The translations under genes and the position numbers were made by a program. A stretch of DNA of 64,000 nt. Origin: Stropharia rugosoannulata (Eukaryota; Basidiomycota; Agaricomycetes; Agaricales; Strophariaceae). This document shows, piece by piece, positions 44,842 through 59,288 of this stretch (position 1 is its first letter; every line of letters begins with the position of its first letter). The notes under the pieces are model-generated. The model saw only the letters and a list, made by a program, of their open reading frames with translations, was not told the DNA's origin and did not search any database. The stretch lies in the NCBI GenBank assembly GCA_028532985.1, contig JANCIK010000007.1, positions 682,001 to 746,000 of the forward strand, written 5' to 3'.

Positions 44842-46393
44842 ATGCCTACGCTACTTCAAATAGTATATATCCACGGCTTTCAAGGTAGGTAATATGAAGT
44901 CTAGTATATATCTTGTCAGATATACTTAAAGTATACAGGAAATGACACCACGTTCCAGGTATATCGCGTCAAGCGCAAGTGAATCCAGTGGGGCTGATGT
45001 TTCTTATCTTGCTCCATCATGTAGTCCTTTCCTACGCACCTGCAGGAGTTTCTGAGCGTCAATATACCTGCACACCTCGGTATCACCATCCGAAGTAGTC
45101 TATACCCGACGTACAAGAGCGCTAAACCTATATCGCACGCGACCAAGAACTTTATAGAATGGTGAGTTGTTTACCGGTTGTGATTAGGAGTAGCACTGAT
45201 TCAGCTTCAGGCTATCTACACAACCTCCTGGCCCAGTAATCTTAATGGGCCACTCCATGGGAGGGCTACTTGCAGCAGAGGCGGCCACTGATCCATCCAA
45301 CACGGCGAGACCCAAGCGTATCGTTGGCGTAATCGCTTTTGATACGCCGTACCTAGGAATGCACCCTCACGTCGTCATCAGCGGAATCGCATCGCTGTTT
45401 TCGAAGAAGGAGAAGACACAGGAGCCAAAATCCGAGCGGGCGATGAATCAGCATCCACAGGTCCAAATTGTGAGCCCGGAGGTTACAGATGACTGGGAGG
45501 CATTCAAGCGAGAAGCGAGTAGTGAGTGATTCCGCTTCGCATATATTTTATCTGTCTAAACGACATTTCGCGCACGTATCCTAGTCCGTCCATCGTGTAG
45601 CAGCCTGCGGTTCAGCTCATCTGAGCATCTGAACACACCAGGCACTCCCGCATCCTCTATTCGCTCACGCAGCCCCTCGCCAATCGTCGACCGCGCCGTG
45701 TCATTCATCAGCGCGCACAGCGACGAGCCCTTGGCGCGTTGGCTGCGCAAGCATGCCGACGACCCAGTGTCTTCCGCTAAGCGGTGGGTAGTTGAGCACT
45801 TCCAGTTCGGGGTATGCATGTTCGATCCCAGCGGACTGAAGGAGCGCTACACACGCCTCGTTGCCTGGGAAGCGGACGGCGGGCTGTGGGCGAATTACTG
45901 GACGCATACTATACACCCGTCCCAGAAAACAGCCACGCCAACTCTTACTTCAGATTCAACGTCGTCGTTTATGGACAATAACGAGGCGCTGCGCGTGAAT
46001 GGGATACTGCCCTCGGCCTCGGCCTCTGAGTCTTCCCTTATCCCGACTTCGTCATCGTCATCCACACATTCCTCTTCAGGCTCGGAAGATAAACATACAG
46101 AGGACACCTCGCACAAGCATCGCAGAATCAAAAAGAAGAAGAATGAGCATCGCGGCCGGCACTTTGTCGTTCTCCCAAACGGTCTGGGAAATTTTCTCGG
46201 CGGGATGGATAAATGGGAGGAGGTGCCGATAGCTGGTGTGGACGACGAGGTTGATGCTCATACCGGCATATTCATACCCCCGAAGAACGTGGAATACGAG
46301 GCCTTTGTGAGACGAGTCGCGGATAAAGTGATCGGGTGGTGTCAGCGGATACCGAGCTCGGAGTATCAACTAGTAGATGCGATATACCATTGA
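44842..46393 (+). CDS. Alpha/beta-hydrolase (serine esterase-like)
   Basis: Five exons: 44842-44884, 44939-44958, 45025-45161, 45211-45521 and 45585-46393; 439 residues. The start MPTLLQIVYIHGFQGNDTTF resembles the beginning of fungal DUF676/PGAP1-like lipases, and the nucleophile elbow is LMGHSMGGLLA. Then come IVGVIAFDTPYLG and, near the C-terminus, a second ordered region ending QRIPSSEYQLVDAIYH. A candidate catalytic Asp lies in AFDTP and a His further on, but I cannot fix the triad. A long low-complexity Ser/Thr-rich and Lys-rich stretch (SSSSSTHSSSG, RRIKKKKN) separates the halves. No signal peptide or transmembrane segment; probably intracellular lipid or ester metabolism. The 20-nt exon 2 is needed for the frame. 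Confidence 0.85.
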
Positions 46394-46874
46394 TATACCT
46401 CCTCCGGATAAGACTGACGTTCTGGGACTCTTAAATATGATAATCTGGAATCACATAGTAGCACAGGACCATTGATGTATGTACTCAATTGAATAAATGT
46501 AGAATGAGCATTCTGTCTTTTGAAAAACTAAGAATGCCATTAAGAGTTATCAGGTAGACCGAAACATTCTGAGCTCCTTCAAACAAACTCTACTGAGTCA
46601 GATGTCACACATATTCATACTTGTAGTAGATGTTTGAGCTCTTACCCAACCTTGACCAGTTCGCGATAAGACACACATCCGCATAAGGTAATCATCTTAC
46701 TACTTTAGGATGGACTGTTATCTTACAAAGAGTTGGAATGAGCAGAAAAACGAACCTATCGCACCCGAAATTCTGATATAAGATTGGTTATAGTAACTCG
46801 TCAGGGACGCAAATGGTCCAACCCTTTTTGCAGCATCAGGTATACAATTGTGACAATATGATGCACTAGATATA
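46394..46874. other. Convergent intergenic region
   Basis: 480 bp of AT-rich sequence between the converging hydrolase and dehydrogenase genes. Nothing seen beyond expected 3' regions. Confidence 0.5.
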
Positions 46875-48345
46875 CTAGTCAAAATTCATTGAAGCAGGCA
46901 TTTCTGTGCCTTGAATAACAGCGAGGGCATTGTTGACGGCTAAAGTAGCCATGTCCGTACGCGTCTCGAACGTGCCACTGCCAATGTGCGGAATAATCAC
47001 GCATCTAATGCCCATCCAGCTACTCAGACTTTCATCCAACGTGGCAGGGAATATGATAACGCACCTTGGTTCTTTGACCAATGGATGATCTTGACTAATG
47101 TTTGGCTCCCCAGTAACGACGTCAAGCCCTGCGCCCCAGATCCACTTCTCCTGCAACGCCTTCACGAGTGCATCTGAGTCGACGAGGGTCCCTCTGCTGG
47201 CGTTCACAAGCACAGCGGTCTTTTTCATGTAGCGCAAGAACTGTTCATTGACCAGGTTCTGCGTCTCGGCTCCGCCAGGAGCCAGCACGAAGACCACGTC
47301 GCTCTCCGCAGCGAGTGTCGGCGCGTCTACGCGTTGGACAACCTGGAGCTTGTGCTTTGCTGCGATGGCGGAATCACGCTCGGGGCTAGGTGTCGAAGAC
47401 GGGTTGGAAAGATACAGGCAGTGCGTGTATCCAAATGGGATGAGGCGGGCGAGGGTTGCCTGTGCGATTCGCCCAAAGCCAATGAATCCTACGGTCCTCT
47501 TTGACCCGGATGTAGAAGAAAGTTGGCGACCGCAGAAGAGGAATGGAGACCAGCTGTATTGCGGCCACTGACAATTTTACTTGAGCCATACGTAGGAAGT
47601 TTAGCGGATAGAAGTGACGGACCCTGCCTTCATTGACGACAGCCATACTTTCGCGGGCATTTCTGCCAGCCATTAAAGCGAGCATTATACATACATCAGC
47701 GACTGTAGTTCGGATGAGCACCAGAAAGGTGAGAGCGGACAGCATAGGTACCGGCATCGCTTAGGACATCGGGGGTATAGCCTAATTTCAGCTTGCGTTT
47801 CGATATTTCTTTCGTATCGACATGGTCTGTAGAAGTACGTTCCTGAGCACTGTGCATGTGTCCTAGGTAGTAAAAGAGCTTACCGAAGCCCACCGACATG
47901 GTTGAAATCACCCGCAATTGTTGTCCGGCTAACATATAGCCATGTCAATCGTCGCGTTGTATCTAGATAATTGCCCATCTCTGACCTGCGTCCATCAGCG
48001 CTGTGTCGACCTAAGAACGTCTTTTAGCAAAGCAACTATTTATCTTAAATTTACTCACTTTGTCCGCAACCATAACAATAAGAGCAGTCGCTCCTCGTGC
48101 ACTTTCAAGCAGCCACTTTCTATCACAGGCCCTGTCTTCTGTCCACTGAACGAGCTGAAGGAAACTTGAGCATATATGCTTCCATTCGTACATGGATTAC
48201 GATGACCGACCTCGATATCATCCCGACCTTCAAGCAGAGGCATCACATCTGGACCCAAGTTACGGGTCAAGACGACCTTGGGGAGCTGTGGGCTGTTCAT
48301 ATGGGACGCAAGTTGAGCAATCCGACGGCCAGGTGCGGAGATCAT
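46875..48345 (-). CDS. D-2-hydroxyacid dehydrogenase, glyoxylate/hydroxypyruvate reductase type
   Basis: Eight exons: 48345-48211, 48154-48059, 48010-47986, 47928-47884, 47826-47752, 47702-47623, 47567-47065 and 47004-46875; 362 residues. Family marks: KVVLTRNLG, MSVGFDHVD, GYTPDVLSDAVADVCIMLALMAGR, the NAD(P) motif VGFIGFGRIAQATLARL, NASRGTLVDSDALVKAL, GAGLDVVTGEP and the catalytic His in IIPHIGSGTFETR. It resembles human GRHPR. The likely reaction is NAD(P)H-dependent reduction of glyoxylate or hydroxypyruvate in the cytosol or mitochondria. Exon 3 is 25 nt and exon 4 is 45 nt. Tail to tail with the hydrolase. Confidence 0.92.
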
Positions 48346-49246
48346 TGATAAATGGCACTAGCCTGGTAGACGTCATGTTCGTGCGATAACGTGGATGGTG
48401 ATAACAGTTCTTTTTATAGTGGCGGAATCGAACGGAGTAGACGGCGCTGGATCCGCTGTCCAGATCTTCCTTGGGTCTTCCCTAGTCCTCCACTTCTTGG
48501 GGGTTGCGCTGTTGTCAGGTGACGCTCTTTATAAGACGCGTCTCGCCCCTATTGTATCCCCATTTCTGTTTTTTCTTCTTCTTCTTCTTCCATAGGAGGT
48601 ACATGGCCCAAAAAACTACCGCATACATTCATGTCCTGATGCGTTCTCAGTGTATTTTCTTGTGAGTCTCTTGTTTCCTCCTTGCGCTTCTCTCTATGTA
48701 TTTTCAATCCGGCTGCCAGAAAGTCGGATAGGAATCTGTGTGAACGAGTCAGACGCGGCCTTGCCCAGCTCTTAATATTATGCTTCGCGAGACAAGCCAT
48801 ATGACGAATTTACTCATCCTTGCAGAGAAGACAGAGCACATGTATAATCGAGATCACGGAGGGTTTGCTTTACAAGCGACCGCCCACAGCGCCTTAGTTT
48901 CAACATTTATTCAAGTTCAGAAATGCAGCGAGGTTAAGTTCGACGTCAAGCGATTGAATAGTGGCTGTGCTATCTATTTGAGCTGTCTGTGTCGTTCAAT
49001 ATTTGGCTGCAATCCCATTACCATGGTGGCCAAATAAAGTAACCAAACAATGCCCTAAAATAGAAACAATGCCAACTTCGCCTCCGCTATTGTTATCCAC
49101 AGTGGCCGCACATCGACGAAAACAAAAGGAATGGCGACAATGGGCGAGTCAGCGAGCGGGCCTTATCCGTACACAGCCAGCTCCCGTGTTCACCTTTCTG
49201 CTCTCTCTCCACTACCACCACCACCTCTCACCGAGTCTCTCTCGCG
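48346..49246. other. Divergent intergenic region
   Basis: 900 bp between the dehydrogenase and cysteine-rich gene starts. Contains a CTT triplet run near 48571-48591. The CT/CCA-rich stretch 49198-49245 directly before the next ATG is typical of fungal leaders. No gene called. Confidence 0.5.
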
Positions 49247-52200
49247 ATGTTCGCGAACAAATTGGGCGCGCTGACCGCGCTCTTATTTCTCCCCATATCA
49301 ATATGTGCGTCCGACAGAGATTTCGACAATTACTCTGACCTGACAGAAATAAACCTGATAGACGCCCAATCTTCACCCACAATCATCTGTATCCCAGGCC
49401 AATGCTTATCCGGATACTCTAATACAACTAGTATGTATCCTATGCCGTGCTTCCTTGCCTCATGCTGATGGTATTAAATTAGTTGGAACCGCTGTGAAGT
49501 CATCCACGAATATCCTTCTTCTTCCAGGAGTCTACAATGTTGATACGAATCCCCAACTCCTTCACGACGCCCTCACTTCTTCGTCTGCCTCACTTTCACC
49601 ATCTCCTGGCTTCAACGGGACATCCGTATCTTTACCTCTCACAGTCGCGCTTCAACCAGGCGTATCTTTCTACGCAAATCAACTTTATGCGGGCCAGGCG
49701 TCATTCTCGTCCCTCCCTACTTCACCCTCATCCAACGCGTCTGTGCCCATCACCGCAAGTTCCTTTGCGCTATCGTCAAACGTGTGGATGTCCCTTAATG
49801 CTGGTTCCAACAACCGAGTCGTCGTCTGGAACTCGGTGCCCGATGTCTCTCAGCTACCGTCTGCTGTTCAGGGGTCACTTGCACTGCAGGATATTCAGTC
49901 ATCGGCGTGTACACCAGCATGCGCTGCATCTGGCGTCTGTACACCTTCAGGCACCTGCCTTTGTCAGCCTGGATTCAACGGCACATCGTGCGAGACCTGT
50001 GCACCTGGATTCTTTGGCCCCACATGCCAGCCATGCCCGCCTAACTGTGATAGCTGCGACCAAGGTATCACTGGTAGTGGACGCTGTTTAAAGCCTACCA
50101 TTACGAACGCCCCTGCTTCTTGTAACTGCAAGAGCGGTGTATGCAATTCCGATGGGTCTTGCTCCTGCACCCCTGGTTTTACAACGGGCAACGATGGCAC
50201 CCAATGCTCCAAGTGTCTTCCTGGATTCTTCCTGGATTCCGGCGGGAATTGCCAAGGTATGACGGTATCTTACTTTTCATCCTTAATAATACTTATTCTA
50301 TTCATAGTCTGTCAAATTGGATGTACACAGTGCTCGGATGGAACAGGTCAATGCACCTCGTGCGCGTCAGGTTTTAGTCAGAGCACTTCGGATCCAACCC
50401 AGTGCAATCCACTCCCAGCCGTTACCACAGGGAATCAGCCCTGTCCAGACGGCAGCTTCCCCAATGGCGCCTCTTGCTCTCTCTGCGCATCCGAGTGTCA
50501 AACATGCAACGGACCAAGTTCTAGCAACTGTATCATATGTGCGCCAGGATTATTCACCAATAATGGCAGCTGCATTTCCGCGAACAATGTCGGTGTCTGC
50601 CAAGGGACGAATCTTATTGCTGACAACACGAAACGCGAATGCGACAGTAAGTGTTCTATCTCTCCATCTCTCTCAATATATAAATTCATTTATTTGGTAT
50701 TCTAGGCTGCGGCGCGACCTGCACAAAGTGCCAAATCCCAGGCTTCAACGGCGCATCACTCGTTAGGCAAAAGCAATGCACCGCCTGTCTGCCCGGATTT
50801 TTCCTTAGCAATGGAACCTGTGTTGAGAGTTGTCCTTCTGGAACCACACTTTCATCGCAAGATAATGTGACTTGCATCCGTACGTTAATTTTTTTCACTA
50901 CTGCACCTCTTATCTTTCTAACGTTTTGATACTACAGCCTGCACATCGCCTTGCTCCACTTGCTCTGGAACCTCCTCTTTCTGTCTTACCTGCAGCAACA
51001 ACCAACTTGCCTCTAAAGGGCAGTGTGTATCGAACTGTCCGTCGTCGACTTTCTCCTCCGGCGGTGCTTGCCTATCCTGTCACCCTGACTGCGCCAGCTG
51101 TTCTGGAGGCTCGTTCAATCAATGCACCAGCTGTCCACCAAACCGTCCTGTTCTCATCAATGGACGCTGCCTCCCCACATGCTCTTCCAACCAGTTTTTC
51201 GACGCTGCGACAGGCCAATGCCAGTCGTGCGACGCCAGCTGCGCAACCTGCTCGGCGGCCGGCCCGGCGAGTTGTCTCTCCTGCGCGAGCGCAGGCCAGA
51301 AACTGCAAAGCGGGAGCTGTGCATCTGCGAACTGCGCCTCGAACGCGAACGTTATTGCTGGCCTCGGTGTATGCCTTTCCGACCTTGTAGTGACTGTCAC
51401 TATGCCAGGCCAAGCCCCGATCCCAACAGTCTCCGGTATCGACTCGAATACAGTCGTAGTGCGCGGACGCAGTTTGCAGTGGTGGGAGATTCTCCTCATG
51501 GTTCTCGGTTGCATGTTCATCTTCGTCGCCGTGCTCTGGTGCCTCCGCCGCCGTCAGAAGAAGAAGCGCCAGGCTAAGCTGCAGTTGAAAGCGGGAATAC
51601 TGTACAGCGTGCCGCAGCGCAGAAGCTGGCCCTCGCGCCTCGTACACTGGGTGCTTGGGCTGTTTTCGCGGAAAGGGAAGGACAAGCCCAAGCAGGGCGT
51701 TGTGCCGGCATATACCGCCACTGAGGCCGCGTTTCTTCCTATGCAGGACAAGGGAGAGCCAATTCACCAACGCACCGCTGCGAAGGCAAAGGCCAACACG
51801 GGTTCAGGCGGATGGCGCTGGAGGCTCATCCGCTGGGGCGAGAAATTCTTCGGACACCCTCCCAGCACGCGGGTCGCCAGCGTGCCTCCTAAAATCGTGC
51901 ACCTCGGTCCTGTGGGCGCAGACGACGCCGAGGTATCGCACAAGCTGCGGTTGGCAGAGGAGGCCGAAGCGCCTTTCCGATCATCATCTCCATCACCATC
52001 GTCATCCTCTTCCCCGCCGCCACTCCCAGCGCGCCCGGTGCGCGACGTGGACATGGTACGCCTGATCGAGTCGTATAACAGGCCCGTGCCCGCGGGGCAG
52101 TACACCCCCACTCAGTATATCCATGTGCCGACCCGGCCGAACAGGCTCGATACCGTCGAAGAGCGCTCGCTCAGCGACGCGAGCAGCCGGCTGTCCGCGG

Positions 52201-52337
52201 GATCGCTGTATTCCCAAGTCACACAGGTCCCGCGACGAGCCCCCGATCCGCGTATGCCTGTTAAGAACGACCCGGAGTCGAGATTTGACGCCAGTGCGCT
52301 CGGGTTCGGCACACGGAGGAATGGAGACCGTTTCTGA
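49247..52337 (+). CDS. Cysteine-rich single-pass membrane protein with EGF/furin-like repeats
   Basis: Five exons: 49247-49430, 49483-50256, 50308-50646, 50706-50879 and 50938-52337; 956 residues. A signal peptide leads to a beta-rich, N-glycosylation-rich head (many NxS/T), then about 450 residues of closely spaced cysteines. The first repeat is EGF/laminin-like (CVCTPSGTCLCQPGFNGTSC-type spacing), followed by furin-like CxxC units such as CQSCDASCATCSAAG and CIICAPG. A transmembrane helix WWEILLMVLGCMFIFVAVLW is followed by RRRQKKKR and a 270-residue cytosolic tail rich in Ser, Pro and Arg. The architecture resembles a cell-surface receptor or wall sensor, but no kinase domain is present. 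Related multi-cysteine proteins are common in Agaricomycetes and functionally unexplored. All four introns are phase 1. Confidence 0.88.
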
Positions 52338-52782
52338 ATTATTCTTATTCTTTTTGTTCTCTTTGTTCATGCCTTCTGCTCTTAGTATGCTTTTTATGAC
52401 CATTCCATTTCTCCTAATTTATCACGCTTTGTTCATTTTATGGCTTAACGCCCATTTCTTCCCCGTACGTTGACACATTAATTATTAATAGACAGTTTAC
52501 CATGATATGTAGCTATGACTTTATGACTTTATGATTGGGACAATTTGCATATCACATATATACCTGGGACACTTACTAGCACTTACTGCATTTGTACTCA
52601 TAGTGGCATACTATACACACATACATTATTTCTGAAGGTTATGTCATTGATATAAATTGTAACATGGCTGCCTCAAATCAACGTAGAGAATGATCCATGT
52701 TTGCGTTGTGCAAACGTCGTATGACAGAACAAAGTGGTAAGTGGGCCTTGATACTTTTCAGAATTACTGTCGAGATGTCCAC
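52338..52782. other. Convergent intergenic region
   Basis: 445 bp between the cysteine-rich gene and esterase 2, converging. AT-rich; contains the inner edge of the right duplication arm (about 52745). Nothing else seen. Confidence 0.5.
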
Positions 52783-55112
<2,330 letters not shown>

Positions 55113-55594
55113 GGTAGAGACCTGTCGTTAGTGCTTTTCACTGAGAAATACATAGGTTCATTAAATATTTGCAGGCGTCCTAATTTTATTGAAACTTTCG
55201 TCTGCAAACAACACGGAGCATATCACAAGACGAAATGTAGATGAGTTCGAACTTCGAAAAGAACCATTTCTCACTTCTGTTGGGCGGTTCTTGGTAGGAA
55301 CGGTCCGCTATTACACGGTTGTTTGGAGTCTGTCAACGTGCATAAGGTCGCAGAAGGGCCGTTTTACTATTTTGTGCTGCTGAGTAGGAGAACTCAAGTT
55401 CAAACTCAGCCTGTAGATAAACCGTAGACTCACGTAGAGCAACACACAACGACATCAACTTGAGATCAACTTGGGGCACTCTGTCTATCGAAGAAGTCCG
55501 ATTGTATCTCCGATACGAGTAGCTCTGTCCACACTTGTAGTTGTTTAGGTCTTGCAAGTTTAGGTCCTGACTTATTCCTTGCTCAGTACTACAT

Positions 55595-55926
55595 ATGACA
55601 ACACCTATTCCCCGAAGAAACGCAACGAAGACGCTGCATGACCCTGTCTAGTAGTCATTTGACCTTCGGAAGGCTCAGACTCAGGCGGTCAATTGGCACC
55701 ATTCTCTGTCAGTGTCAAGCTGTTGCGCGAGCTTGATTTGTCGACTCGCGAAGAGAATGTGACTTATTAGCCTAACCCGTTTAGCATTGCGAAGACAAAC
55801 GCGGCGTTCCGTCTTTATTCTCAGACGGATATTAAGAAGTCTGCTCACGCAGAACCATCACAGCGTCAGCAGGAAGCACTCAGCGAACAGAAAAGGCGGA
55901 GAACCCGTTTGAAAGCTTTTCAGACA
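55595..55926 (+). pseudogene. Truncated copy of the PIP-motif gene 5' end
   Basis: Matches the first ~128 codons of the gene at 36195-38448. The ATG at 55595 opens MTTPIPRRN, like the parent MTTLNPKRK, but the frame hits TAG where the parent has a Trp codon (DPVW), and a further TTATTAG stop replaces part of VKYEPNP. Well-kept blocks are LLRELDLSTREENV, NPFSIAK and RQQEALSEQK. The region coding the PIP-like motif is scrambled, and homology stops just after the FESF codons. It therefore carries at least two stops, a deletion, and lacks the remaining four fifths of the gene. Confidence 0.85.
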
Positions 55927-56476
55927 AAGAATTGCGCAGGTTTCCCAGTTGTCGGATGCGGACATGCTTGAGTAGAAGCGTGGGTGAGCTGATATGAGAA
56001 AATAAGATGAAAGGAGATGAAAGGCTGTCGAGCCGGGGGCGCTTGTACGGGCGCTTATCGAGCGGTGGTGGCAACTTGACGAGACTCGGCATGCTGGTTT
56101 GAGCAGTACATTCGGGTTGGACAAGCGGAGGAATATCTCTTTTTATTCTTTTTGTTTTCTTTGTGTCCTGCTCTTAATGATGTTTGTGGTCTCTCCCTTT
56201 CTCCTAGTTTTATGACCCAACACCCCCTTCCTCTCCGTACCTCGATACATTGCGACTTGCTGAATGATATTGGAAGTTGTCTATGATTACAATTAGACTG
56301 CAGCAGTAAATAGGGTACATGGGGGGTATCAGGCTACAGGTGATGCTGCTATGCAGAAAAACATCTACATAAGAAAGCGTTGAGAATAAGATAGTCTAAA
56401 AAGTACAACAAGTATACAGATATGGATATGGCAGCCAAATGACGGCGATTAGGAGAAATTTCATCCATATAAGTAC
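55927..56476. other. Convergent-side intergenic region
   Basis: 550 bp between the end of the duplicated segment and the stop of the next gene. AT-rich, with no recognisable gene or repeat. Confidence 0.5.
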
Positions 56477-59288
56477 CTAACGTGCTCGGGAGGCAAGCTG
56501 CCCTTTCCTCTTCTTTTTATTCCGTGGCGGGCGTTCTAGGCGTTCGGACTCGTATGTCGGTATTGGCTGTGGAAGTCCACTTGCTGGAGCACGGGGTTTT
56601 GACCACATGCTGGCGCCTACGCCTTCATTCACATTCTAACGAGATAGGGATGTCAGCATGGACACAGCAAGTATGTGAAGAGAAGATGAAATTACCTGCT
56701 TAACTTCAGCCTTTTGACTTAGGACTTCTTCGCTTTTCGGAGCCCATTGACTTTTGCTGATATTCTGCAATGTTCGTCAGTCTTGTAAGTTACACTATAT
56801 CAGCAAGTAACTCACCGATGAAGACACCTTCTCGGACAGCCGCATGTCATCGATAACTGTCTGCGCCTCCTCTTGTCCCGGCTCGGGGGTCTTCGCCCAC
56901 ACACTGGCACCGACGCCTTTCGTAGAATGTGGAACAGGTTCCGTAACTGTGACATCCTGCGCAGCAGGACTCGGAGCAATTGGAGTAGCTGGAGCTGGCG
57001 ACGCCCACATACTCGCACTTGTACCTTGTACAGGTGAAGGTGCCCTCTGAAGACTTGTTTCTGCCCTTTCCTCGGATGGACTGGTCGCCCAGCGACTAGC
57101 GCTCGCCCCCTCCTCTTCCCCGGATGGACTGGGCACCCAGTGACTTGCACTTACTCCATCCCCTTCCTCGACGGGCGGATGCTGATCAACAGCAACACCT
57201 TCCGTCTCTGCTTCCTCAAGCGTGGGAGAAGTTTCTTCGACGTGCACCCTTTGTATGGGCACGAAAGGCGGGGCATCCGGGTCAGGCACCCACGTACTCG
57301 TGCTGGAGCTGCGTGAGATAGGCTACACAACCAAAACAGGTGAGATGATATCCAACACGTCAAAAGCGGGAAAGACGTACCTCCACTTCTTCCAAAACGT
57401 CGGCTGGGGCATCCGGCTGTGAGTCGTAGTTGCCTTCGCCTCCGAGTGAATGTCTTCGAGGAGCCTCTGACCAACTGTGCGACAGTCTGCGGAAGTTCGG
57501 TTCCATACTTGGGATTGGCTCCGATTGGCATGTATTTGGGACGTCCTGGTCTGATCCGCCAGGGAATATGTATTCCTCGTCGTCCTCGCTCTGGAGCCAA
57601 ATATTGTCTTGGTCTGGCCTCTGCAAGATAGAGATTAGGTCCACAAATTTTAAATATATAATAGATGTAAAGGCAAACGGGCAAACATACTTGTGAGGTA
57701 GGGTATACAAATTGCGTGTTCTCATCGTCATCATCGGTGGATTCCACTACTCCGTGGTCGACAGGAAGACCGGTAATCTGTAGCTCAGATTCATTTGAGA
57801 TCAAAGTGACTGTCCCTATAACATCTTGAGCTTCTTCTGAGGTCGGGTAGACAAATTGCTCGTCTTCGTCTTCGTCGTCGGTTGGCTCTACTACCGCAGG
57901 GCCATAATGAAGGCTCGCAATTTGTGGTTCAGTTTGCGTTTCAACCGAAGTGAACGTTTTTGTAATAACGCTTTCAGGCTGAGGATTCGCCTGTTAAACA
58001 AGATGCCGGTCAGCAATTTAATGCGGTACACCAAGTGGAAATTGTAACGCACATGGCTTTGGGGTCCTTTTTCGCCTATTTGTTCCAGTGGTGTTATTAG
58101 GACGCGTACAGGCTCTACTGTCGTATAGTATCTCCACACAAGGTAGACAATCTTGGGCTTGAGTATGAACAAGGGCGCAACAAGTGAGCCAAATGTCAAC
58201 AATCCAACTAGGGCAATGGAAAACGCGTCGTATATCGTGAAGGTTGTCTTCGCCGGACGCTGCACTACCTGATCTACAGGAGTTGAAGGAGATGTTAGGA
58301 CAGGAGCAGGTACTGCATGCTGAACGCGCGCCGAGGGCCTTGGAAGAGGGAGGGTGTTCGTGCATTCTGGCAAGCACATAGCTTGCGTGAGTGTAGGCCT
58401 GGCAGACCTCGGTATTTCACTACTGGCGTTAGGTTTCGAGTCTTCCAGGGTATCGCGCACAGACCACCAAGCCGCGTGGTCTTCGACTTCAAGATCAAGC
58501 GGAAAGGACACGCAGTTCTTCGGGTACGGCATAGAGCGCCAGATAGCAAGAATACCCGACAAAACCAATATGATATGAAGGATGCGCAATAACCAGTCGC
58601 TGGCCGGCCTGAAGTTGTCTTCGAAAAAGGCAGTAAATGACCCTGGTGGTGGGGGCGGTGGCGATCCGCCGTCTGGGCGAATGTTGGGGTTTTGATTGGA
58701 GGGTATTAGTTGCATGCTTTCAGAGTCAACGCTGTTTGAGGGTTCGGGCGACGGCCTGCCTGGGTTCGACGGCGGACGGTCTTCTGCATCCACATCATCG
58801 GGCTCGCTAGAGCTGCGATTGGAGCTGCAGGAGCTGTTGCCACCATCTTCACTCCCGTTTTCAGAAGGGCCAGAATCACTTTCGTATCGCGAGGAAGCAG
58901 TCTGCTGATGGGCGTCCGGGGTTCGACTGCCTCCTGGCAGTGCTGCTGTAACGGGCTTGAAACAAGTCTTGAATGCGACGATGCTTGCTCCAACGTGGAC
59001 GAGGAGGATTAAAATGGCCAATAAAGATAGAACGTTTGGATGCCAACGATGATTTGATAGCTGGGTCGGTGAGCAACGCGCGGGAGAGGGGATTGGCTGC
59101 TGGACCACAATATTTTGTCGTGCTGCCAGGTTTGAGATCTTCGTATCACGTATGTTCCTGAGGTGCCATTGGGACTGCGCAGCTTCGACCAGCGGCCTTG
59201 AGATCATCAGCGCCAAGCTAAGAACAATTTGGGTGGAGGAGACGCCTTCTAGGTTGGAGGTGATTTGGGAAAGTTTAATAGACGCCAT
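56477..59288 (-). CDS. Unidentified multi-pass membrane protein with a repeated ASxW-motif tail
   Basis: Six exons: 59288-58053, 57990-57691, 57620-57381, 57322-56816, 56764-56696 and 56635-56477; 836 residues, all introns phase 0. The first half has four hydrophobic segments (SLALMI near the start, VLSLLAILILLVHVGASIV, ILHIILVLSGILAIW, FSIALVGLLTFGSLVAPLFIL) separated by a Ser/Asp-rich loop and a poly-Pro run. The second half is acidic and looks disordered. It carries a duplicated unit (TDDEDEDEQFVYPTS and TDDDDENTQFVYPTS) and then five copies of a short motif: GVSASHW, GASASRW, GTSASMW, GVGASVW and GVGASMW, each followed by Pro within six residues. It ends in a basic run (NKKKRKGQLASRAR). 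No family recognised. ATG 59288 is the first in-frame methionine. Confidence 0.75.

Noticed and set aside
51072..51770. 232-residue ORF on the minus strand
   Set aside because: It is fully antisense to the well-supported cysteine-rich gene; its Arg/Ala/Gly-rich composition follows from GC-rich codons of the real frame.
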